Assembly: GCA_016169945.1 (NCBI GenBank)
Contig: JADLSH010000326.1
Span: 868,001 to 932,000 of the forward strand
Origin: Trachythela sp. YZ-2020
Lineage: Eukaryota; Cnidaria; Anthozoa; Malacalcyonacea; Clavulariidae
DNA: 64,000 nucleotides
Direction: 5' to 3'
Made by a program: the position numbers and the translations under genes. Positions 1 to 10,083 of this stretch are shown one piece after another; positions within the stretch are counted from its first letter, which is position 1; each line of letters starts with the position of its first letter. The notes beneath the pieces were generated by a model, which worked only from the letters and a program-made list of their open reading frames with translations, ran no database searches and had not been told where the DNA came from.

Positions 1-3000
1 GTGCAATGATGGAAAGCGGTGCCTAAACAATTCTGTAGAGTTTCATAAAGTTCGACAGGACACACAAAATCGCAAGCCATATGTCGTATTATAACAACTG
101 TATTGCCAGATGCTTTGGCAAGGTGCTAATGAACTTTACATTGTCGGAAATCGGTATATCAAGAGACAACACCTAATTAAATTGAGGAAATTTTCATACT
201 GTTTTGAAATTCATACTATGATTGTAATCTATGTATTTTTAAAAATGGCATATAGCACGGCATATAGTTTTGATATTGCCACTGGGTCAGGGATCTGTTG
301 GTTGATTTTGTTTTTAATTAACAGGGTTTGAGTGCTAGCAATGAATATGCGCATCTAGTAACAATAAACTGTGTTACTCGGTACTGAGAACCTGTATCTA
401 CTGTATACCTATTCAGACAGAAATGCCGGCAGATTACAACACTTGTTCTGCACATGCATGCATTGTAGCTTGCGCAGTATAACGGGCCAATATTATGCTG
501 CTTAATTGAGCTTACAAACAGGTCTGTGTATTATGAAAGTCTGTAATGTACAAATATTTTTTGATATTATATTCGCGAAATATATGACGAGAACTGAATT
601 AATTAGCATGCTAACAAGATAGCCGACACATATGACATATGCATCATCATCATAACTTGCTAGATTAACCACCACAAACGAACGCAGTCACAAGATACAC
701 GTTCCTTTCAATGATATTTATAAAATCCGTGTGTTTTGTGTGTACATGTAAAACGAACTTGCAACGTTATTTTACTATACTTAATAGCATAATGGGGTTT
801 GTATATGTCTCTCCATTAATATAGGATTGACACCCAGGACTGACCCCCGTTGGTTTTGACGTCATATACATGCATGCTGTAGTTGTCAACATTGTAAAGT
901 AAATCAATGCGTGCCTTCGGCTTAATTCGAGGCAAATTAATCTACTATGGCCTACTGTACATTAGATATATGGTAAATATGAGTGAGAACACGCCGATTT
1001 ATTTAGTATGCACCAGTTCAAGGGCGGACGTTCATATACATGTTATATATTGTCGGTATAACATACGTGGTGAATCGAAGTAGGAGAGAAAAAATCTGGC
1101 GAGTCATTGTAAAATTGCATATATATGGTAAGTTCAGTTGAATATGTTTTAGCAATTTAGCATACTTTATAGCCAGCTAACTATATGTACAGCAGTAAAT
1201 AAGTGTCCAAGGTCTGAAGGTCGATTTTACATGTACTTTGCTCATCACTCATCAGGCAAGTTTAATGTACTCCTATGAACCTCATGACCATAAAATTAAC
1301 ATTTCTACGTTTAGTTAACTTAATCTGGCCCCCTATAAATCCACCGATTGTATTAGTATCTTTGGTGTGCACGATTTAAAACCTGCTTTAGTTTAAATAT
1401 ATGCTGGCCGAAAACCAAATTGGCGTTACATGACATGCCTTTTTGATATAGTGGATACATAACATGTTAACTAATTACTGTAGTTATCTATTATAGAAAG
1501 GTTTACTGGTATATAACTCGCTTTAGATTGCTTATTATGACAAGTGGAAATTGATGTATCGTTCAGATGGACGTGAATAAACATCAGTTGAAAGGTTGCC
1601 AGACCTTCAAAGTGGCTTGGCATGAGGTTTGCGTAGTTTAGCTTGGTGGTCATATAACTGGGATAATTTAAATAGGGTGCATTTACCCACACTCAAACAA
1701 CAATTGCTTACCAAGTTTATAAAAAAATGAATTTGTGTGTAGATGCAACCTCAAAATTGCAAGGATAATAATAGGCAGGACAAGCATAAAAGATTTTGCC
1801 AGACACATGTCATTGTGTTATGTTGTTATGTTATGCTTACTTGACAACGTGGATGTCTGGGGAAGTCTTGCTTGCATTATCGTAGGTAAGCAGGAGGCAC
1901 AAATTGTGTCACAAGTTGATGTCTCGAAGTGAATGAGGATCACTCTTTTGTTATATTGGTGAGTATAAACTCCCCTGTGCATGGGTTTGGGACTGTCGTT
2001 TCTATATGGGCGGCTGGAGTGTACTTTCGAACCGCTTTCGAACCGCTGGCAGTTTGCTATTGCTATATGCCTTAGTAAAAAAAACTGTGCCCTATTGCTG
2101 CCAGGGTCGAGTATTAGGTTGCTTTTCAGGGTGGAAATCCGGACATTCGGAATTGCGGAACGCCGGACATTCGAATTTAAGTTGCGGACGTTCCGCCGAT
2201 GTTAACTAACAAAAATTTATCATTTATGCCAGGTCTTAGACATGGCATAATTGGTTTCCTTTTCAGGGTACTATAGCTAGCGCAGGTAGCTTAGAAACAT
2301 TTAGACAGTTGACATTGTATGCTATTTTCTATCATTAATTTCGGTGTAGATGCTCTAGTATGGAGGGAAAGAAATATTTCCTGATGAAATTCTTTGAGAT
2401 ACATTAGTGACCACCAAGAACTAAGATAATTAATAACATGTATTGATCTAGAGTTAATAATTTGCGGTTGGGGACCGGCGTAAGGTGATGTCGTTAAAAT
2501 AATGTCATTTAAATGCGGTTTTCTGGAACTACCGTATATGCAGCTTTATAGGATGTGCCGGGTTTTTTGTAGATTAACCTCGGCTTTTGTGTGGTTTTGG
2601 ACACCTTAATTACGCTCCCTCACCTAAAACTGCAAAATTACTTCACCTAATTATTCCTACACCGAAAGTTGGTGAGGAATCTGTGATTAGGTGAAATTTA
2701 AAAAAAATGCTGTTCAAACAGCATAACACTTGTATATGTGGTCGTGTGCTCGCAAAATGAGAGCATTTAACAGCAGTTTAGGAAAAAATATGGCAAGAAA
2801 AATGGCGACCTTGGAATTGATGTAAATAACTAAATAAATAATAAAGAGAATGAAACCAATGTCTATAGTGTTTGCTCCCACAATATAGATACAACTTTAG
2901 GGCCTGCGATAATTATACCACAATGGTCACCGTCTTCACTCTTTAGTTTAAATACGCGGCTACAGAATACAAGTTTGGTGTATAACTATATAAAAGGATT

Positions 3001-3978
3001 GGGCACATAATAAACATTCATTGCTGCGGAGCGAGCGAGCCTGAAGCGAGCGAGCGTAGCAGCAGCCTAATATGTGCAGAGAGGGGGTTTTGAAGTAAAT
3101 TTTATTTAGCGCATGGAATTGTGGTCGTGCGCGCTTGCTATGCGCAGAACACAAATTTTAAACTCGCGCAGTCTTCGAATTTTTATCGAATTTCTAAAGC
3201 TTTTTCAAGTCTATTTTGACCATTCAAGGTAGGATATTTTGTCTTTTGTTTATATATTACGTTTACATTTGTTTACTCCTTTTTGGAAAGTTGGCAATCT
3301 CAATTTATATATCTATGAAACGCTGAAAGCACACAATCGATCGCAGCTAGATTCAGTGTCTGTTTATATATAAACTATATATTCTGCTAATGTGCTATCG
3401 ACTTTGCTTGAGCTGTTAGTGCTGTAAAGTATGGAAGTCTTACATAGAGATGTCTTTAAAAGGTTTTTCTATCCATTCGCGTTTGCTTTCTCTTGATTAT
3501 TTCCATATTTTGCATCAAGTGATGTTTCGTGTATGCTGCTTGACGATTGTGACTCCATGTGAACTTGACACAAAGTCACAGATATGCAATTGATCGTCTA
3601 AATTGCCTGACTGAATCATTCTGATTTGTGCAAGGTTTGACCTATTAAATAGGCTACTGTAGGCATATAAATATGTTTTTATTCCTATTTTACAATGGAC
3701 TTAATATTTTTGTCTAGTCGCGTTCACATATTATTGTCAGAACAGACAGGGTCTCAGTTCTGCGCGCACTAAGATAAATATTCGAATGACAATGAGTTGA
3801 AATGAGTTGTGCTTTACATGTAGGTGACTCGCATATTCAGCAAAGTAAGAACATAATGATGGAACAACGCTTTCGTTAATAGCTTTCCAAATGCAAAATT
3901 ATTTTGCGCACATGTATATATTTTTAACGCTTTAATACACTACAAAAATATGCAAATTTCCTTGCGTGGCAGTGTCAA
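1..3978. other. AT-rich non-coding flank
   Basis: No recognisable gene, RNA or transposon domain was found here on either strand. Open frames are short and show no family motif. The stretch holds an imperfect hairpin near 2642-2695 and a short GC-rich run near 3026-3063 with repeated GAGCGAGCGAGC. It forms the left flank of the large DNA transposon that starts at 3981. Confidence 0.6.
2642..2695. repeat. Imperfect hairpin
   Basis: The outer arms TTCACCTAAT (2642-2651) and ATTAGGTGAA (2686-2695) are perfect complements. An inner pair, ATTCCTACACC (2653-2663) and GGTGAGGAAT (2671-2680), extends the stem with one bulge around a 7-nt loop. It could be the relic of a small MITE. No target duplication was identified. 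Confidence 0.45.
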
Positions 3979-3980
3979 AT

Positions 3981-4097
3981 TCACCACTTGCACGGTGATC
4001 GCCACGTGTACTTGGCACGTGGTCAAAAATGTAAACAAACGGAAAAGTTCGGACTATGGGTCACGCACGCAATATAGTATTATATAGTAAAGCAATA
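3981..4097 (+). repeat. Left terminal inverted repeat (117 bp)
   Basis: Matches the reverse complement of 9965-10081 at 116 of 117 positions (A/G difference at 3998). The tip contains two palindromes: TCACC/GGTGA (3981-3985, 3994-3998) and CCACGTG/CACGTGG (4002-4008, 4016-4022, 7-nt spacer). These are candidate binding sites for the THAP domain or transposase. The last base of the TIR is the A of the transposase start codon, so the transposase promoter must lie within the TIR or outside the element. Confidence 0.92.
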
Positions 4098-6184
4098 TGG
4101 TCGCGGCTAAAAGATGTGCTTGGGGAACTTGTAAAAATGATACAAGATATCCGCATCTTTATAAGAGAAATACAAATAATGATCCAGTCAAATTTCATCA
4201 TTTTCCTGGTCCAAAACGGTCGAGAGAAAGGAGAAACAAATGGATAATAGCGTGCCATCGAGGTGACGAATTCGTTTGTTCGAAAGACAGCTATGTTTGT
4301 AGTTTACATTTTATTGGTAGTAATGGACCAACGAAGGAAAACCCAGATCCAGTGTGCGCCGTCACGAGCAATGAAAAGGTAATATGAATAAAATATTTTG
4401 TTGTAATTTAAATGCGACTACAAAACTTCAACGTCGACCGCACGCGTGTTCAAACTTTATATTTAAAACAGTTTGTGTTTTGTACTTTTGTTTTGAGGCT
4501 AAACGATTTGAACGGAAGCGGCGTAGCCCTACCAAAAGAAAACAACGTGCTTTTGAGAAGGAAGTTGCTGAGGCCCTTCTTGATTTGTCGTCAAACACAG
4601 CACGGTCATTGGAAGAATTATCTCTGGCCGAGAGTTTGCTAAGTTTGGGCGAGGAAAAAATCGACGCGATTGATGTAAATGAAAGCACTGCTACCGGAAA
4701 TATGGATTGCTGTACTGGTGACGATTCGAACATCAATGCACTGAATATAGGCCCTTCTCTACTCACTTCTCCAGTTGGATGTTCTTCGCCGATCACTACA
4801 GAGAAACATCACAGTATACAGATGTGTATATGTTGTACTACGGTTTCGTGTTGTCGTGAGGAAACCACATCTTCTCAGCAGGGTTTTGATTTACATGATA
4901 ACATTCTCGCACATATTTTTGTAGACTGATCTTGAATTGGCTGACATTTCGCTGTATAAGGACTCCGAATTGAAAAATATGAAGCGGTTACGATGACAGT
5001 TGTTCATGGCTTTAGTAGATGACCCAAAAAATACCTTCCACTACACAGGTATGTACCACTTTGCATTTAGCCGTCAACATAATTATATGATATATATCAT
5101 GTACCAATAGTGTATAGATAGCTTTTCCACAAGACTATTTTAAAGACTATTTTATTTAAGGTTTAAGGAAAAATGCAATACAATTGCTGTACGGCCACTT
5201 GAATCCAAAGGCAAAGAAGTTAAAGTTGTGGAAAGGGAAAATTACTGTCTCTCGAAAAAAATCCAAGATGGATAAAAGGCACATTAAGGTATAGATATTT
5301 ATGTACTTGTATATGTTAGATAGACTATGGTGATCACTATATAGATTCAGGTAGACTGGTACATGAATGGTCATTGAATCCCAAAGTGTAATTGGTTCTC
5401 TATTTTGTTTATGTAGCAAAAAGTTGAACTAACAACCCTCACCATTAAAGAACAGCTTGTAATGACATTGGTGAGACTGAAACGTAGCCCAACAATTCTT
5501 ATGCTCGCAAACAACTTTGGAATCTCTGAATCCACCTGTAGCAGACTAGTTACTACCTGGGTGTTGTTTTTAGAAAAGGAGTTACAATTCCTGTTACCTT
5601 TTTCTACACTTTCTGACATGGAGGGTTTGCGAAGACCAAAGATTTTCAGGCATTATCCAAATCTCAGGGCCATAATTGATTGTACAGAATTCTACATTGA
5701 AAAACCTTCCAGAATATCCAGCCAACGTGAAACATATAGTGGATACAAGTCAGGAAATACATTCAAGTTGTTGGTTTCCCTTTCTCCTATTTGTCATTTT
5801 AATTTTGTTTCCCAATTGTATAGTGGGTCAATCAGTGGCAAATCCATTGTTCAAAAAAGTGGATTTCTTGATGCCCTGGAAGCTGATGATGTTGTCATGG
5901 CAGACAAAGGTTTTAACATTCAGGACATCCTAGCCCTTCGTCATGTATATTTGTTGGCTCCTCCAATCATGGCAAAAAACAAAATATCTGCACAAGCAGT
6001 GACTTTAACTCGTAGGGTTGCTCGAGCAAGGGTTCATGTGGAAAGAATGATTAGGAAACTAAAACTTTTTAGGATTTTAAGAAGTCCAATCCCACTGACT
6101 ATTAAGCCTTACATAACAGCTATTGTTAATGTGTGTTCCTGTCTGGTGAACCTGCAACCAACAATTATCAAGGATAAAGATTAA
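4097..6184 (+). CDS. THAP-HTH-DDE transposase, 5 exons, one in-frame TGA
   Basis: Catalyses cut-and-paste transposition of the element. The model has exons 4097-4378, 4498-4674, 4925-5048, 5161-5288 and 5417-6184. All have GT-AG borders and compatible phases, giving 492 codons. A THAP-type zinc finger lies at residues 7-72 (C7, C12, W49, C68, H71, F72). A basic stretch and coiled segment follow, then LWKGK near the end of exon 4 and a helix-turn-helix of HTH_Tnp_4 type around 246-300. The DDE_Tnp_4 core has D325 (IDCTE), D400 (MADKGF) and E446 (HVERMIRKLK). In this model TGA at 4994-4996 (codon 177) interrupts exon 3. An acceptor ending at 4999 would bypass it in frame, but its pyrimidine tract is poor. 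Exon 2/3 splicing is the least certain part. The poly(A) signal is at 6199-6204. Confidence 0.87.
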
Positions 6185-6198
6185 CTATTTAAATGAAT

Positions 6199-6204
6199 AA
6201 TAAA
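6199..6204 (+). promoter_or_regulatory. Poly(A) signal of transposase gene
   Basis: AATAAA 15 nt after the transposase TAA, in the 184-bp gap between the two convergent genes. The opposite gene has a candidate ATTAAA on the - strand at 6310-6315, so the two 3' ends stay within the gap. Confidence 0.55.
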
Positions 6205-6368
6205 GTAAGATCCTTCCAATAAATATCAGTTCTCCTATTATGTACCTGTAATCCTGGATCTTCAAATTTAATTTTTTATCTATATATACACAAAATTCAA
6301 CGCAATAAATTTAATATTGTTATATACATATATCTGCAGGGTATACAACTGCAAAATCATATATTACA

Positions 6369-9300
6369 TTATTTTCCAAATTTAGTGTGGAGCAAAAATT
6401 GCATGTCCCATTGCCGCTTAATTTGTCTCCTGTATTCTTCACCATGTTCACAAGTAAACCATTGATGGTTTTCATTGACATAGTGAGTTGGGTGGCTTTC
6501 ATACTCATCTAAATCCTTCAAAATTACCAAACATTAAATAATTAAAATATAATTGTGCTAATTATTATAATCGACAAATGTTATATACTCACCTCGAAAA
6601 AATGCTTCAAGAACAATGAAATATATATGCCACAACTATTACCATCAATTTGTTGCCTAGGAACCTGTTATATATATGACAATTAGAAAAACTAAATATA
6701 TTTCCACCTAAATCATCTGAGCCTTTCTGAGGTATATATATTTTTTACCTTCAGTACATGATGGGACAGCTTGGTATGTTTCTTTGCAATCTTTTCGATG
6801 GTGCAGAGGTGGTTCAGATACCTGTTAAATACCATAATTAGAAGCGATTTAATTAACTAGTAATTTGCAGAGATTTTATTGTCATCTAGTAACACATTTA
6901 CCTGACTATGTATTGAAATTCAGATTGTCTAATAGCCTTGTCCCATGTAAGAGAATCCATGAGAAGAATGTGCCTAAGGATTTGGTGAAATATTAGTATC
7001 ATGCATTACATTGCATATGTTCAATGAACAAATATTGTCATACCATGGTGTCAATACTATAAGTAACCAATGAAGGCTGGAATGAAAAATAGGAAAATGG
7101 TTAATTATGCAAATGTTTGATAGGGAAGCATGTATTATAATGCTCATATGCTGTTGTCCTGAATAAGGATATATTTTGAGACAGGTTTAATGATAAATAT
7201 TTCCAGTTTCATAATATACCTTCGAACAACAGGTATCACAACATAATCCTTTGCCAGGTGGTCTTTTGTAAAATATTTTTCGGCAGCCACCATTCTTGTT
7301 TGTCTTTGGAAAAAATGAATAAATAATATTTTAATGGGGTACAATGTTTGGAGGGTACTGTATGAAACAATTTACCTGTTAGATACTATTGCACCTTCTT
7401 GTTCCCCACACAAAATTGAATAGAACAGACAATCAACAACAGGAAATTGACATACTTGTTCACTATATAAAATATTAGATATGTACATGTGTGAAATGTG
7501 CATTCAATTTTCCTAACAAAAATGATTTCATTATAGTGCAACCAGTAATATGTGTACTTTAATAATGCAGTTGCAATAACATCATTGACCATCCTTCCTG
7601 GAGTCAGTGATAATAGATCATGCTCCCTGACATCAACACCATTAATTTGGATGGCAGGATTTACTGGTTCAGATTCCTCAGCATCATGGATCAATTCACA
7701 CTGGTCTGTAAACATAAATTTATGTTAAGAGTATAATATTTAAACTATTAACAACCATATAGAACACCATATTTTGAAACCATGTGCTGTGAAATAGAAA
7801 ATTAGGAAATTATAACTGTGCAACAGTACTTACTTTTTGACTTGTTTTCTTCACTTTTATCTTCACACAAATCCACAGATACTTTGGCAGTTACCTCTTC
7901 AGATTTTGGACAAAGATCTGAAAAGGATAATGTTAGGGAATTTCAATAATATATTATAATTATATATAATATATAATAAAATATATATAATATATTATAT
8001 TATAATATATATTATATTATAAAACAAGATTTGAATTATTAATCAATTTAATGCATAAATTATATTACCTTCTTCAGTTAAACTTTGAAATTCAACAATC
8101 AACAAAGGTGCAACTTGTCCTAACCAAAACTTCTCCGGTTGCAAAATTACACCATTAATAAATTTGGCATCATAGGGCACTGTAGCACACTGGATCCCTT
8201 TGGTTGTCCACACAACAAAATCACAGGATGATAATTGACTTACATACATTTGCATCTGGACTTGATAGTAATACTTGCAAGTTGCTTGCAGACATAGTTT
8301 ACCATTTAGCATTACACCTCCAATTTCTTTCGAGAGAAAGGCAGATTTGGGATCATTATCCTTGTGCACCCATGGGCACTTATATTCCACAGCTACTTTC
8401 TGGCAACCAGTTATACACGCACAACTTCGAACATCATCAAGACTTGCTCCCATGTACGGTTTTGCAGCTGATATCATAAAGCCACAGTTTTGGAGTTGGA
8501 CATTATGGTGCAAATGGTTTTGTACATTTTTGTATGCTTCTCTTGCATTCTCTTCGTTGCTTAAACCCCATCCTCTTGGATTGCAACTGTTACCATTGAG
8601 CATGGTTGATGCAGGTACGTTAGCTTTAATGGTCACAGTCTCTTTAGCCAGTTTACAAAAACCATCCAACTTTTCTTTCTCGAGAGTGTTCTGTCTGGTG
8701 CAATAGCTTTTGCACTTAGATGCCGACAAGAACCCTTGTTTATGCATGTACCACTCCTTGCACTTCCATTGATCAATGGTTGTTTGATTGACAATATTGA
8801 TTTCCTCATCAGTGAACTTAAGGTATGCAAGTAATTCATTTGGATTAAGGGTCTTGTGTAAATGGAATAACTCTGTAATTTTCTGTGCCATAATACCCAA
8901 AGATTGTTTATCTTGGTTAGACGATGGTGTGTTGGTACTAGAAGGTGCAGGTGTACTGGGTTCATCTTTTGTTAAATACAATTTAGTTAACAGTGGAAAA
9001 ATTGGTGATTCAGGAGTCAAATCTTTCATTCTAGAAGTAAAGAGAGCAATTTCCTCTTTTGTCGCGGGTTTCTGGTTTTGCCTCACATCAAATTCTTTAC
9101 TTTGTAACCACTGGTATGGTCTTTTCTTCGCTTTAACTGCTGGTGCAATCTTGTCCTTTGTAATAATTAATTTTTTCACTTCACAAGGCTCTGTGTCCAC
9201 ACGAGGTTTTCTCAACCATTTACAAGAACCGCTTGTCACGCTATCCTCCCCACGAGTGTTCAGCAAATCCTCCAGGGAATACATCGCAGCAGCTATGTGT

Positions 9301-9857
9301 TTACACCCGCCATCTCTCCCCCCTTTACATTTACAAAATGCCTCTATAACACTACCTCGATTTGGTCCCCGACCTTCTAAAATAAACCATAGATCGTAAA
9401 ACTTCTTGCCTTCGTCAGTTGTTGATTTCATGCTTGGCTGTACTTTACCAACGTACACATGCACTCCACAATCTTCCAATTTAACTGTTTTCAAAGTGTC
9501 GACGTAACCATTCACAAACAATCTGTAATCATCATACGACTTGTATGAAGCAAGCCCTTGTTTATCGTATTCGGCGGAGTGATATATCAAATGATTGAAT
9601 ATGTCGTATAATCCGAATGGCGGTGACTGCACGAAGTTATTCTCCGTTTTCATGGTAAACGGGTCGCTGATTTGAATATCATGAATATTTAATCGACGTT
9701 CCAGACTTTTCTCATGGTCATCCTTTGTGAAATTTGGATCAACTGGCAACCCCATTCTTTCGACAGAAGATGCAATATCGATCAATGCAGGTTTTAAATG
9801 GCCGCTCACTGTAACTCCGTGATCCGATAAATAGTTTTGAAGTTCTCTAACGCTCAT
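6369..9857 (-). CDS. SAP-SWIM-YqaJ-Ulp1 accessory protein of the transposon (10 exons)
   Basis: Exons, 5' to 3': 9857-8069, 7917-7834, 7705-7558, 7462-7376, 7303-7220, 7076-7044, 6973-6902, 6821-6749, 6664-6593, 6515-6369. Every junction is GT-AG and keeps phase, giving 862 residues ending at TAA. A SAP-like helix pair (about 3-40) suggests DNA binding. A SWIM zinc finger has C175, C177, C185 and H187. The YqaJ recombinase nuclease (about 370-560) shows GASLDD (470-475), EYK (491-493) and the Q/Y-rich helix near 529-537. A Ulp1/SENP-type C48 protease (about 648-812) carries H733-W734, D748, Q794/Q795 and C801, the full catalytic set. YqaJ partners are known in ISL2EU; the attached Ulp1 peptidase, a SUMO or polyprotein protease fold, is inferred to be part of the same product because exon phases run on without a stop. 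No frame damage was seen. Confidence 0.85.
7945..8023. repeat. AT microsatellite in intron 1 of the YqaJ-Ulp1 gene
   Basis: Nearly pure alternating A/T with several local palindromes, entirely inside intron 1 (7918-8068). No coding potential. Confidence 0.7.
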
Positions 9858-9964
9858 TGCTTTGAACTTATCACTTGCATTTTTTCCCCGACATCTTTAC
9901 TTAAACCGCACAGTAAATAAAACGATCAAAAACCGACGCAGGTTATGTAAAATAGCTTTTTTAT

Positions 9965-10081
9965 TATTGCTTTACTATATAATACTATATTGCGTGCGTG
10001 ACCCATAGTCCGAACTTTTCCGTTTGTTTACATTTTTGACCACGTGCCAAGTACACGTGGCGACCACCGTGCAAGTGGTGA
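9965..10081 (-). repeat. Right terminal inverted repeat (117 bp)
   Basis: Inverted copy of the left TIR, with the same CACGTG-containing palindrome. The start codon of the YqaJ-Ulp1 gene (9857) lies 107 bp inside it, so this TIR and the short adjoining leader probably hold that gene's promoter. Confidence 0.92.
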
Positions 10082-10083
10082 AT

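Larger units (their letters stand above)
3981..10081. mobile_element. Complete ISL2EU/IS4EU-type DNA transposon
   Basis: A 6101-bp element bounded by 117-bp terminal inverted repeats that begin TCACCACTTGCACGG and differ at one base. The flanks are AT at 3979-3980 and AT at 10082-10083, consistent with a 2-bp AT target duplication; a 4-bp AATT cannot be excluded because the ends are palindromic. It encodes a THAP-DDE transposase (+) and a YqaJ-containing protein (-) arranged convergently. That pairing is known for ISL2EU (IS4EU) elements, a relative of PIF/Harbinger. High TIR identity and an intact 862-residue second gene indicate recent insertion. The added Ulp1 domain is unusual as far as I know. 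Confidence 0.92.

Noticed and set aside
3020..3065. GAGCGAGCGAGC run as a CpG-island promoter
   Set aside because: Too short and isolated; no transcript or exon signal next to it.
4428..4796. 122-codon - strand frame over the second transposase exon region
   Set aside because: It is antisense to the transposase exon and its following intron, has no domain, and the + strand reading fits splice sites and phase.
8275..9399. Several + strand frames opposite the YqaJ exon
   Set aside because: They are shadows of the large - strand exon, which carries the SWIM and YqaJ motifs.
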